From Desulfobulbaceae bacterium (GTDB lineage Bacteria > Desulfobacterota > Desulfobulbia > Desulfobulbales > Desulfocapsaceae), in assembly GCA_026988015.1 (NCBI GenBank), contig JALSMA010000034.1:42845-106844 (forward strand): DNA of 64,000 nucleotides, written 5' to 3'. Below are positions 50,784 to 60,700 of the stretch, piece by piece. The notes below the pieces were generated by a model that worked only from the letters and a program-made list of their open reading frames with translations, had not been told where the DNA came from and searched no databases. A program made the position numbers and the translations under genes. Positions within the stretch are counted from its first letter, which is position 1. Each line of letters begins with the position of its first letter.

Positions 50784-51818
50784 ATGCATTACTCAAAGGT
50801 TTGTCTTCATACGTTTGCCTATGTTTTACCACCCCGTGTGTTGAGTTCTGATGATATTGAAAGGCGCCTGGCGCCGCTCTACGAGCGTTTGAAACTTCCT
50901 GCCGGACGGCTTGAGCTGATGAGCGGGATACGGGAGCGGCGTCTTTGGGAACCTGGCACCATGCCCAGTCAGGCTGCGGCTTTTGCTGGTCAGGCTGCTC
51001 TTGATGACGATGATATTGATCCTGAATCCATCGAGTGTCTGATTTTCACCTCGGTATCACGGGATATGATGGAGCCGGCAACGGCATCTTTTGTCCATAA
51101 TCAATTGGGCCTGTCTGAAGATTGTCTCCTGTTTGATGTTTCCAATGCCTGTCTCGGATTCCTTGACGGTATGATTATGCTGGCCAATATGATCGAGCTC
51201 GGCCATGTTCGCAATGGGTTGGTTGTGGCAGGGGAGACCGCAGAGGAACTGGTGGAGTCGACCATCCAAGCTCTTCTTTCAGATGAGAGTCTCACCAGAA
51301 AGAAGATTAAACCGGCCTTTGCCTCACTGACCATTGGTTCAGGGGCTGTGGCTCTCTACATGTGCAGTCTCCTGCCCACCATGGATAAACCCCGTCTCAT
51401 CAGGGGAGCCTGGAAGGCTAACACCAGACATTCTGATCTCTGCCAGGGGGCCCGGAGTAATGGGGAGACCACCCTGATGAACACCGACTCTGAGGAGCTG
51501 CTGATTCGGGGTGTTGAGACTGCTAATCTTACCTGGCAGGAATTTTCATCGGTTCCCGGCTGGAATAGTGACAATATTGATCGTTTTTTTTGCCATCAGG
51601 TGGGGAGTGCTCATGCTAGGCTGCTCTTTGAGACTCTGGGCCTGGATCAGAAAAAGAATTTTGAGACCCTGGAGTTACTTGGGAATGTTGGCTCAGTTTC
51701 AGCACCCGTTACCTTGGCTATGGCCATTGAGCAGGATTGTTTCAGGCATGGAGAAAAGGCCGCCATGTTGGGAATCGGCAGTGGCATTAACTGTCTTATG
51801 CTTGGGATTGAGTGGTGA
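50784..51818 (+). CDS. OleA-like thiolase / 3-oxoacyl-ACP synthase III homologue
   Basis: A 344-aa thiolase-fold enzyme. The nucleophile is Cys in DVSNACLGFLDGMIMLANMIE (near 122), His in FFCHQVGSAH (near 271) and Asn in LLGNVGSVSAP (near 300). The MEPATASFVHNQLGL stretch and ACLGFLDG are closer to OleA (head-to-head acyl-CoA condensation for olefinic hydrocarbons) than to FabH; OleA keeps a catalytic Glu, and MEPAT supplies one (near 97). oleBCD are not adjacent, so the product, hydrocarbon or a ketone/signal, is open. Followed without gap by an AMMECR1 gene. Confidence 0.83.
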   Translation: MHYSKVCLHTFAYVLPPRVLSSDDIERRLAPLYERLKLPAGRLELMSGIRERRLWEPGTMPSQAAAFAGQAALDDDDIDPESIECLIFTSVSRDMMEPATASFVHNQLGLSEDCLLFDVSNACLGFLDGMIMLANMIELGHVRNGLVVAGETAEELVESTIQALLSDESLTRKKIKPAFASLTIGSGAVALYMCSLLPTMDKPRLIRGAWKANTRHSDLCQGARSNGETTLMNTDSEELLIRGVETANLTWQEFSSVPGWNSDNIDRFFCHQVGSAHARLLFETLGLDQKKNFETLELLGNVGSVSAPVTLAMAIEQDCFRHGEKAAMLGIGSGINCLMLGIEW

Positions 51819-52399
51819 TACTGATGGTAATGGACTCAGTGCTGAACGAAAAACAGGGAAGAGCTTTATTGCAGCTTGCAAGGCAGGTGATAGCAGAGCG
51901 GCTTGGACTTGCCGTGGATGAAACGGCACAGCAAGGGTTGTTTCCTGAAGAGCAATGTGGAGTTTTTGTCACCTTGAAAAAGGGTGGCATCCTGCGTGGC
52001 TGTATTGGCAATCTAACCCCTGCAGGAACTGTGGCAGATGGTGTGGCAAAAAATGCAATAAACGCGGCTTTTGCTGATCCACGGTTCCCTTCCCTGACTG
52101 CGGAAGAATTTGGTGACGTGGAAATAGACATCTCTGTATTGAGTGCACCGCAACACCTTGAGTATTGTGATGCCTATGATCTTCTTGCTAAACTGCGCCC
52201 TGGGATTGATGGGGTGACCCTTTATCTCCACGGGGCTTCCGCTACCTTCCTGCCCCAAGTGTGGGAACAGTTGCCCGATCCTGAACAGTTTTTGGATCAT
52301 CTGTGCCAGAAGGCGGGGCTTGCCAAAACGGTCTGGCGTGAGGAACATCCGGATATCGAGATTTATCAGGCACAATGTTTTGAAGAGGAAAAGAGATGA
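51812..52399 (+). CDS. AMMECR1-domain protein
   Basis: A 195-aa single-domain protein with the core RGCIGNLTP near residue 68, plus DPRFPSLTAEEFGDVEIDISVLS and GIDGVTLYLHGASATFLPQVWEQLP. AMMECR1 proteins have an unknown biochemical function; in bacteria they are often fused to or neighbour MEMO and radical SAM genes. It overlaps the thiolase gene by 7 bp; a later ATG (MDSVLNEKQGR, 51830) may be the real start. It overlaps the next gene by 4 bp. Confidence 0.87.
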   Translation: MVILMVMDSVLNEKQGRALLQLARQVIAERLGLAVDETAQQGLFPEEQCGVFVTLKKGGILRGCIGNLTPAGTVADGVAKNAINAAFADPRFPSLTAEEFGDVEIDISVLSAPQHLEYCDAYDLLAKLRPGIDGVTLYLHGASATFLPQVWEQLPDPEQFLDHLCQKAGLAKTVWREEHPDIEIYQAQCFEEEKR

Positions 52400-53043
52400 A
52401 GGAAGTGCGTCTCAGCCAGGAGTTGAGTCAGGAGATAGCTGAGATTTATCAGGCCATGGAGTCTGACTATGATAGCGTGGCCAGAGAACTGAATTTCAGC
52501 TGTGACAGCTGTCCTGATAACTGTTGTGATTCTTATTTTCTGCACCACACCTACAGTGAATGGGCCTATCTCTGGGAGGGATTCAGGGCACTGGATGAGG
52601 CCCGGCAGCGAGAGTTGCTGGAGCGTTCGAAAGAATATGTGGTGGAGTGCAAGGCAGCTGAGTCCCGGGGGGAACGACCCCTGGTGATGTGTCCCTTGCT
52701 TGATGAGGGGCGTTGTTCTCTGTACAGCCATCGCCTTATGGTGTGCAGAACCCATGGAGTCCCCGCATCCATGCAGCGTCCCGATGGTCAGAGTCTCAGT
52801 TTTCCAGGCTGTTTCCGTTGTCAGAAGATTGTGAAAAAGAAATTTGTACACGATTCTCAGGCGCCCCATGTGGAGCGAACTCCTCTTTTGCAGCGTCTGG
52901 TTGCAGTGGAGCGAGAGCTCTTGGGAGAGAAGATTCACCTGTATCCACGTGTGAAAATGACCATTGCTCAGATGCTGATCACCGGGCCTCCGACCATCAG
53001 CACTCCCCATTGTGAACGAGCAGGGATTCAGCCAGATGTATAA
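52396..53043 (+). CDS. YkgJ-family cysteine-cluster protein
   Basis: A 215-aa protein with the Cys-rich metal motif CDSCPDNCCDSYFLHHTYSEWAYL (near 35-58), CPLLDEGRCSLYSHRLMVCRTHG (near 96-118) and FPGCFRCQK. This is the YkgJ/UPF0153 zinc- or iron-cluster family; function unknown. The start overlaps the AMMECR1 stop (ATGA); its 3' end overlaps the NUDIX gene by 32 bp in another frame. Confidence 0.87.
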   Translation: MKEVRLSQELSQEIAEIYQAMESDYDSVARELNFSCDSCPDNCCDSYFLHHTYSEWAYLWEGFRALDEARQRELLERSKEYVVECKAAESRGERPLVMCPLLDEGRCSLYSHRLMVCRTHGVPASMQRPDGQSLSFPGCFRCQKIVKKKFVHDSQAPHVERTPLLQRLVAVERELLGEKIHLYPRVKMTIAQMLITGPPTISTPHCERAGIQPDV

Positions 53044-53530
53044 TCCGGGTGAAGAAATCATCCAGATAGTGGATCGAAATAATCTAGAAACAGAGATACT
53101 GCCAAGACGAATTATGCGTCAGCAGGGTCTGATTCATCGGGCCGCCTATATTCTGGTCTTCAATGAGCAGGGTGAACTCTTCCTGCAGAAACGGACAGCT
53201 ACCAAGGATCTATATCCTTCATGCTGGGATGTGGCAGCAGGAGGAGTGGTTCTTGCCGGAGAATCCTATGAGGAATCAGCTGCAAGGGAACTCGTTGAGG
53301 AGCTTGGGGTAACGGCCGCCTTCAGCCATCTTTTTGACCAGTATTTCGAAGAGGCTGACAACAGGGTCTGGGGCAGGATTTTCAGCTGCATTCATAACGG
53401 TCCTTTTCAGCTTCAGAAGGAAGAGGTGGAAGCCGGTAGTTTTATGAATATAAAAGATATTTTTGAACTTTCTAAAAAAGAAGAATTCACCCCTGATGGG
53501 ATTGATATATTACGCAAGGTTTCTCAATAA
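53012..53530 (+). CDS. NUDIX hydrolase (IPP-isomerase-like subgroup)
   Basis: A 172-aa NUDIX protein: Nudix box GGVVLAGESYEESAARELVEELGV (residues about 81-104) with the REx2EExG metal-binding core. EIVDRNN-like opening (EIIQIVDRNNLETEILPRRIM) and HRAAYILVFNEQGELFLQKRTATKDLYPSCWD match YfcD-type hydrolases. The substrate is unknown. It starts inside the YkgJ gene and ends directly before the helicase gene. Confidence 0.9.
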   Translation: MNEQGFSQMYNPGEEIIQIVDRNNLETEILPRRIMRQQGLIHRAAYILVFNEQGELFLQKRTATKDLYPSCWDVAAGGVVLAGESYEESAARELVEELGVTAAFSHLFDQYFEEADNRVWGRIFSCIHNGPFQLQKEEVEAGSFMNIKDIFELSKKEEFTPDGIDILRKVSQ

Positions 53531-54976
53531 ATGAATAAAAGACAAATAAGACAGCGACAAAACAAAAGAAAAAGACTTCGTGTTACCCGGAAATGTGGAG
53601 TTATAGCAACAATGTCATATGCTGTTCCGCCTCAGAAGTCTGAAGCGCTCAAGCCCGCTGCGGTTGTGGCAAAACCTGCAGTGCAAAAGGTGGATAACAG
53701 GAGGGAGGAGCGAAAAGAGACTGCGCCTGAGCAGAGTAATCGAAAGGGAAGCAGAAAAGCAAAATGGAATGTGGCACAGTTTCAAGTGGATCCGCAGGAA
53801 GGAAAATCCCGTTTCCATGACTTCAGGCTTTCCGCCGGGCTCATGCACGGCATTGCCGATCTTAAATTTAACTACTGTACACCCATTCAGAAAAAGGCTC
53901 TGCCCGATGTTATTGCCGGAAAAGATCTTATTGGAAAGGCCAGTACAGGAACCGGTAAAAGTGCTGTTTTTCTTATAGGGATCTTTGCCAGGCTGATCCG
54001 GGAACAGCAGCGTAAACGAAAAAACGGGACTCCGCGTGCGCTAATTATCGCCCCGACCAGAGAACTTGTTATTCAAATAGCAAAGGATGCCAGAACCATC
54101 GGAAAGTATCTGCCACTCCGTGTTGCAGAGGCTTATGGTGGAACCGACTATGAACGGCAGCAGAAAAATATTCGTGACAGGCCGGTTGATATCCTGGTGG
54201 CTACTCCGGGGCGTTTACTGGATTTTTCCAGAAAACGGGTGGTACAGCTCAATGAAGCGGCGATCATGGTGATTGATGAGGCTGACAGAATGCTGGATAT
54301 GGGTTTTATCCCGGACGTTCGTTCAATCATTCATAAAATACCCAACAAGGATAAACGTCAGACCATGATGTTTTCTGCCACCCTCACTGAGGAGGTTACC
54401 CGTCTGGCATCACAGTGGTGCGTGAATCCGGTTTCCGTGGAGACCGAGGCAGAGCAGGTTGCCGTGGAGACGGTTCAGCAGGTTGTTTATACGCTCACCA
54501 GAGATGAAAAATATCTGGTTTTGTACAATATCATCAAAAGTGATTCCTGTGATCGGGTTCTAATTTTTACCAATATGAAACGGGACGCCAAACGGCTTAA
54601 TGATCGCCTTCGCCGGGACGGTGTGAATTGTACATTGCTCACAGGGGATGTTCCGCAGCAGAAGAGAACGGCGCGGCTTGAAAACTTTCGTAGCGGCAAG
54701 ATTAAAGTCCTGGTCGCCACAGATGTGGCGGGGCGCGGGATCCATATAGACGGTATCAGTCATGTGGTTAATTTCACTCTTCCCTATGAGCCGGAGGATT
54801 ATGTTCACAGGATCGGACGCACCGGACGGGCTGGTGCCGATGGCATCTCCATCAGCTTTGCCGATGAGGAGAGTTCTTTTTATCTTATGGATATCGAGGA
54901 GTATATTGGTGAAGCACTTCCATGTGTGGAACCTGATGCAGCACTGTTAAAGACGATAGTTCGGAAGAAAAGGTAA
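53531..54976 (+). CDS. DEAD-box RNA helicase (RhlB/RhlE-like)
   Basis: A 481-aa ATP-dependent RNA helicase. A basic, low-complexity N-terminal extension (about 100 residues, RQRQNKRKRLRVTRK) precedes the core: Q motif TPIQKKALPDV, motif I ASTGTGKSA, Ia PTRELVIQIA, Ib TPGRLLDF, II VIDEADRMLDMGF, III SATL, V ATDVAGRGIHIDG and VI HRIGRTGRAG. The C-terminus is short. The start codon abuts the NUDIX stop. It is the last gene of a closely spaced series from 50784. Confidence 0.95.
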   Translation: MNKRQIRQRQNKRKRLRVTRKCGVIATMSYAVPPQKSEALKPAAVVAKPAVQKVDNRREERKETAPEQSNRKGSRKAKWNVAQFQVDPQEGKSRFHDFRLSAGLMHGIADLKFNYCTPIQKKALPDVIAGKDLIGKASTGTGKSAVFLIGIFARLIREQQRKRKNGTPRALIIAPTRELVIQIAKDARTIGKYLPLRVAEAYGGTDYERQQKNIRDRPVDILVATPGRLLDFSRKRVVQLNEAAIMVIDEADRMLDMGFIPDVRSIIHKIPNKDKRQTMMFSATLTEEVTRLASQWCVNPVSVETEAEQVAVETVQQVVYTLTRDEKYLVLYNIIKSDSCDRVLIFTNMKRDAKRLNDRLRRDGVNCTLLTGDVPQQKRTARLENFRSGKIKVLVATDVAGRGIHIDGISHVVNFTLPYEPEDYVHRIGRTGRAGADGISISFADEESSFYLMDIEEYIGEALPCVEPDAALLKTIVRKKR

Positions 54977-54983
54977 TTTCACC

Positions 54984-55026
54984 GGCCTGGTTTAGCTGTG
55001 TTTGTTCACTCAGTTGAAACCAGGCC
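54984..55026 (+). terminator. Hairpin downstream of the helicase gene
   Basis: GGCCTGGTTT and AAACCAGGCC are perfect 10-bp arms, with inner pairing GCTG/CAG, over a loop of about 23 bases. A weak T-run (CTTTTTG) lies about 15 bp after the stem. Likely an end-of-transcript structure. Confidence 0.6.
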
Positions 55027-55278
55027 AGCCCCATAAGAGTCTTTTTGACTTGTCCCCCCCTGTTGTATGTTCATGGTGAGCTTCCCTTCTGGACTTATCA
55101 GGATATTCATAAAAACCAACCCGTAGAACTTTCGAACACTTACGGTTTCAGGACTATGCCAGAGTTTTATTGGCGTATATCTTGTGTATGTTGTATATGT
55201 ATGAAATATCGACTTAGGAACAAAGTTCCTGGAAGAACAGCCTTCACCAACCCACCTCATTTCAGTTATGAAGCACCT

Positions 55279-57018
55279 ATGTCTACTTCTCCCTCCAAGC
55301 AGCATTCGTTATCTCTTCAGAAAAAACTGTTAATCACTCTTGTCATTGTGGCCTTGGGATTTATCCTGGCCCAGCTGTTAGTGATCAATTTTTTTGTTTA
55401 TCCCAGTTACGTTGCCCTTGAACGGAACAAGGGGAAAACAGATATCGAACGATGTCTCAATGCGCTTGGCAGAGAGATTCACTACCTCGACAAGTTCACC
55501 CATGACTGGTCTTCCTGGGATGACAGCTATGAGTTTATTGTTGATGGAAATAAGGATTACATTGATTCCAATCTTCAAACCTCCACTTTTGTCGACAATG
55601 AGATCCACCTGATTTTTTATGTAGGCGCCAGAGGCAGTGTAGTATGGGGAAAGGCCGTTGATCTTGAAAGTGAGGGTACTGTCCAGATTAAGGATTTTCC
55701 TGAGAAGACATGGCCTCTTTATCACCATCTGCTTGCCAGTGACGATCGGATTATCAGTGGACTATTCATGTCTGATTGTGGCCCTATGCTTGTTGCCTCA
55801 CGACCGATTTTACATACCGACCATACTGGCCCGAGCCATGGTCGCCTGATTATGGGGCGCCTTTTGAATGAAGATTATATCAAGGTTTTGCAGGAGCAGA
55901 CCCAGGTAAAGTGGACCATGACTCCCATGGATCAAGTCAGCTCAGAGTTGACTTCTGCGGAGATTGAACTGTTGCAGGGAAGCGAGAAATTGAAATTCAG
56001 GGTACAGAGCGATGCTCTCATAGTGTACACAATCTATAATGATCTTCGGGAAAAACCTGCCCTGTTACTTCGCGCAGAAATCAGTCGGGAGATCAGTCAG
56101 CAGGGGCTGAAAACCGTGAGCTATGCGTTTATGGGCAGTATCCTTGGAGTCTTCTCGATTTTCACGCTGCTCATGGTTTTTTTAAACCGAATTATTGTCA
56201 GGCCGGTAAGCATTCTAACTCGTAATGTTGTTACCATTCGTGACAGTGAGAATCTTGCTCTGCTGGGTCGAAACGAGAGTCGGGATGAAATAGGTGTTCT
56301 CCATAGTGAAATTAACCACTTGATTGAGAAACTTTTTTTCTATCAGCAGCGGTTGCGGGGCCTCTCTTCACAGTTGCTGGTTTCAGAAGAGACTGAAAGG
56401 AGGCGTTTCGCCAGTGAACTGCATGATCGTATCGGGCAGACACTTACCATTGCCAAGATGCGTCTGGATGCTCTGGGGACTACAGCAACATCTGCCACTG
56501 ACCGAGAAGAGGCTGTGGAGCTTAGTGGGTTGCTTGGCCAGTTAATCCAGGAGGCAAGGACACTCACCTTTGAGCTGAGTCCTCCCATGCTCTATGAGAT
56601 TGGTCTTTGTGCTGCCCTTGAATGGTTGGTTGATGTCTATAAAGAGCAGCATGAATTAACGGTTCACCTGCAGTGCTGTGAAGTGCCAAAGGATGATAAC
56701 TCTACTCTGGCAGTGATGGCCTTTCAAATCGTCAGGGAACTGTTGATGAATGTGGTAAAACATGCCCGGACCGATGAGGTTGATATTGAAATAGTAATAA
56801 GAGACGATGAACTCCTGATCACGGTCAGTGACCAAGGGATCGGCATGGCTGTTGATCGCAGCGCTGAACTCATCGGGAGCAGCAAAAAGGCTTTTGGGCT
56901 GTTCAGTATTCGTGAGAGGTTGAGCAACTTTGGTGGCAGCTTGGTTATTGATTCTAAGCCGGGGAAAGGAACCACCATTACTTTTGCAATTCCGTTTTAT
57001 GATATTGAACTTGATTAA
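55279..57018 (+). CDS. CHASE4 sensor histidine kinase (HisKA_3)
   Basis: A 579-aa sensor. I take the ATG at 55279 (MSTSPSKQHSLSLQKKLLI) because a membrane segment follows at once; the frame reaches 55045 but that part has no signal. Two membrane helices (about 18-40 and 280-305) flank a CHASE4 domain (YLDKFTHDWSSWDDSYEFI). A HAMP domain then leads to HisKA_3 with ETERRRFASELHDRIGQTL (His near 381) and an ATPase domain (VVKHARTDEVDIEI, DQGIGMAVD). It forms a pair with the NarL-type regulator 20 bp downstream. Confidence 0.9.
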   Translation: MSTSPSKQHSLSLQKKLLITLVIVALGFILAQLLVINFFVYPSYVALERNKGKTDIERCLNALGREIHYLDKFTHDWSSWDDSYEFIVDGNKDYIDSNLQTSTFVDNEIHLIFYVGARGSVVWGKAVDLESEGTVQIKDFPEKTWPLYHHLLASDDRIISGLFMSDCGPMLVASRPILHTDHTGPSHGRLIMGRLLNEDYIKVLQEQTQVKWTMTPMDQVSSELTSAEIELLQGSEKLKFRVQSDALIVYTIYNDLREKPALLLRAEISREISQQGLKTVSYAFMGSILGVFSIFTLLMVFLNRIIVRPVSILTRNVVTIRDSENLALLGRNESRDEIGVLHSEINHLIEKLFFYQQRLRGLSSQLLVSEETERRRFASELHDRIGQTLTIAKMRLDALGTTATSATDREEAVELSGLLGQLIQEARTLTFELSPPMLYEIGLCAALEWLVDVYKEQHELTVHLQCCEVPKDDNSTLAVMAFQIVRELLMNVVKHARTDEVDIEIVIRDDELLITVSDQGIGMAVDRSAELIGSSKKAFGLFSIRERLSNFGGSLVIDSKPGKGTTITFAIPFYDIELD

Positions 57019-57038
57019 TAGGTAGGGGGATATATGTC

Positions 57039-57686
57039 ATGATTGAGGTTGTTCTGGTCGATGACCACAAAATGATCCGGGAAGGTATCTGCGCCCTCTT
57101 GAATAAAGAGGAAGATATTTCAGTGGTGGGACTTGCAGCTAACGGCCGAGAGGCGCTGCGACTGGCCAGTAAGCTGAAATCTATCATAATGGTCATGGAT
57201 GTTAGTATGCCTGAAATGAACGGCATAGATGCCACATCACAGTTGAGCCGTGATGCTCCAGGCTGTAGGGTGCTCGGGCTATCTATGTATACTGATAAAC
57301 GTTTTGTCAATGGAATGCTCCAGGCGGGAGCACGTGGCTTTTTACTCAAGGAATGTGCTTATCAGGAGTTGGTTCAGGCGGTACGGACAGTGGACCGTGG
57401 CCAGATATATCTGAGTCCCACAGTAACTGGAACTGTGGTTGAAGAGTATATTCAGCATCTAGGTGAATCAGAGCAGCAAGGTGGTTTAGAGAATCTGACA
57501 TTAAAGGAAAGGGAGGCTCTGCAGCTCATAGCTGAGGGATTTTCAACCAGAGAGATTGCAGAGAAACTCTTTGTCAGTGTTAAAACCATTGAGAGTCGCC
57601 GCCGCAATCTCCAGGAAAAACTTGGTGCCAGTTCCGTTGCGGATTTAACCAAGATCGCCATCCGTGAGGGTCTTACGACACTCTAA
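57039..57686 (+). CDS. NarL/FixJ-family response regulator
   Basis: A 215-aa regulator with a receiver (VVLVDDHKMIREGICALL; phosphoacceptor Asp in MVMDVSMPEMNG) and a LuxR-type helix-turn-helix (LTLKEREALQLIAEGFSTREIAEKLFVSVKTIESRRRNLQEKLG). The cognate kinase is directly upstream. The stop is 18 bp from the stop of the convergent pilY1-like gene. Confidence 0.95.
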   Translation: MIEVVLVDDHKMIREGICALLNKEEDISVVGLAANGREALRLASKLKSIIMVMDVSMPEMNGIDATSQLSRDAPGCRVLGLSMYTDKRFVNGMLQAGARGFLLKECAYQELVQAVRTVDRGQIYLSPTVTGTVVEEYIQHLGESEQQGGLENLTLKEREALQLIAEGFSTREIAEKLFVSVKTIESRRRNLQEKLGASSVADLTKIAIREGLTTL

Positions 57687-57704
57687 TCTTTGCTCTCCCC
57701 TGTA

Positions 57705-60700
57705 TTATGGCTCCACCCAGTCGCGCCACCAGATGTATGAGAAGGTGGTGTTCTCTCCGGGGTCAGTACTGATTATTCCTGCACCTTGAGAATCACTGTT
57801 CGGATCGTCATTGGTGGAGCCAACCGAAATAAAGAGTTTTGTATCCTCCGGATTGTCATTGATGACAAGAACAGGACGTGATGGGATGCCGCCGCCAATG
57901 ATTACACTGGGGCCATCAGTTCCCAGGTTGTCAAAGAAGGCCTCATTGGCAAGTCCGGTGTCGTAATCCATTGCATAGAGTTTTGCGATACCTCCGGGGA
58001 GGCAGGGATCGTCATTGGGAGTGAAGGTGGTAAAATAATAAACTTCTGAAAATACGATACCTTTGGCGAGAACCTTTTCACCATCAGCCAGCAGGTAATA
58101 CCAGCCAAGATCTTCTCCACTCAGATCAGGAACACTGTAATCAGGATCTGCAGGATCGGTGATATTTACAAGGTCGGCGATGGTGAGGTATCCCAGCGAT
58201 TCATGGGTGTCTTTTACAACAAAGACTCCATCGCTGGTGGTCGGGTCACAGGGGTCTTCTCGGTCACCGGTTCCCATAAAAATTAGATCATAGCCGATTT
58301 CCAGGGTCACACTGGGCGGATAGTAAAATTTTCTGTCCGTAATGCTGATGTCGTCATTGGCGGTGAAAATAAGCTCTGCCTTCCAGCGACTGATGTTTTC
58401 ATCAGTGTTGGGGAAGATGAGCGGGGTCAGATCAGGCTCTGTGAAATACCCAACTCTGTACATATTTCCACCCAGATCACCAATATAGAATTTATCGATT
58501 AACCCATTGTCGTTGATATCAAGGGCATTTACAGCACTGGCAAACGAATAGTCGAGACCAAGGGAAAATTCTCTTAAGATATCTGCAGTGAGAATATCTA
58601 CGATATAGAGGCTTGTTCCAGCGCTGTTGTCATCACTGAATCCACCACCGATAATCATGGCATCAATCCCTTCGGTATCTGTGTCATTTCTTTTTACTTT
58701 TCCAAAACGAGGCTCTGACCAGCTCTCTCCAAGATTAGAATAGATGATTGGTTCAGCAAAAGTGGTGTCGTTTACAGGGCTGATTCGCCAGAGATATACC
58801 GGGTTATGGGGAGAAGTGATATCAAGGGCAAAATAACTGCTGCTCCCCTTTCGCTCACCACAGACAAGAATTACTTTATCAGCGTCAGAATCTGGTATAC
58901 CGTCGTTATCATCATCACCATCAGCATCGATGAAACCATCGCCATCATCATCCATCAGGTATATTCTCGGGCTTCCGTCCACAAAGTAAGCGTGCTCATC
59001 ACCCTCAATAATATCTTTCAAACGACTGAGCTGGTTGGGGGGGATAAAGCTCCAGGAGGCGGCACCATTGGTATCCTGGACGGCATGAAGCATTCCGTCA
59101 TTGGAGCCAAAAAAGATCATTGTGGGATCGCTGAGTGATTCAAGGGTGCCGGTGGCACCAGATTCCGCACCGGTGATGGTTTCTCCTCTGGTAAATGGAC
59201 TGAGTAGCCTTTCATAGGTGAGGGTTGTTCCAGCGCTTGTAGTTACATATGCCCTGCCACCTTTGTTGCCAACAACAAGTTCATTGGTTGTAAAGCTGCC
59301 ACTGGTACCTGTGAGGGTCAGGGTTCCTTCGGTATGGATGAATTCGTAAACCGCGGGTTCACTATGGAGGACATCGCCGGTGATGACAGCCCTGTTTTCG
59401 GTAAGGACTCCATCATCATCTTCGTCAAGAATATCAGCGCCACGGATATAATCAATAACCTGTTCTGCTGTGTAGTCAACTGGCAGGCCAAGCAACTCAT
59501 CTGTTATGTTGTCGACGGTGAACCTGTTAACAGGGGCAGTGAGATTGGTATCCGTACCCAGGTAGGTATAGATGGGACGGTCGCTATACAGGATACCATT
59601 GGGAGCAGGATTGGAGGTGCTGGAGTCCCTGGCCCAGTCGATGGTTGCCCAGAAAGGCACGGCATCATCTTTTAAGGCACCGTTTTCCTCGGTTACAACA
59701 TTACCATCGGGATCAACAATATTATTTGATTCATCTAAACCAAATTTAACCACATTACCTTCCCAGAAATTACCGGAACGGGGGGTGAAAAAAGACATGT
59801 ATATTCGATCACCACTGGTGGTTCTGGTTATAGGTACTACCGGAGCTGCGAAGACTGTTGTCCGTTCTAAAATAGAGTTAATAGCAGCAGTGAGAGCATC
59901 GACCAGTTTTTCTTCCGTGGAGGCGTCGTAGTGGTATTTGCCGTAGTTATCATCGGCGGTGTTATAGAGGTTTGTGAAACCATTACCATTATTTGAGGTA
60001 TTAATTAGAAAGAGATTGCTGATGTGGTCACCCATGAATCCAATGGTGTAAGTTATGATATTCTGATACCCGTCGGCATATCCCACATCGTTGTTGTAAA
60101 TGTAATAGGCTATATCGTCGAGGTATGATGAGCCATTGTAGCCAATGGGAATTTCATAGTAGACTTTTTCGTCTTCTTCATCTATCTCTCCGTCGCCATC
60201 ATCATCAATGTTGTTTTTGCTGTTATCTTCAAGGATCCATCCCTCTCCTATTTCGGAATGATCCCCATCGTAATCCTCAAGGGAATCAGGTTCGTATTGG
60301 GCTGCCGTGAGGGAACCTGTTGCATCCCCCACATCCTGAGATGACATACCGGATGAGATCATGATAATAAAACTCTGGGCACAGTCATAATTTTCCCCGT
60401 GCGAGTTGGCACTGTTGTAGTAACCGGCAACTTCGGCAAGTCCTTCAGCCAGGGGTGAGAAGTCATAGGTCTGCATTCCATTGAGACTGTTGAGAAAATC
60501 CGGGTCATAAGAGAACGTTCCATCGGAGTTTTCAGAAAGGGCAAACCCAAGGGGTTTGTTCTGGGTGGCTCCGTCGTCATTGGTGTGGTACCAGAGGGAA
60601 AACATAGCCTTGTTTTCGGTTTCAAGAATCACTTTGGCCAGTGCTTTTTTAGCAGAGTAGAAGCGGTTTTCTCCTATCAGATCTGAACCATCCCCAGTGT

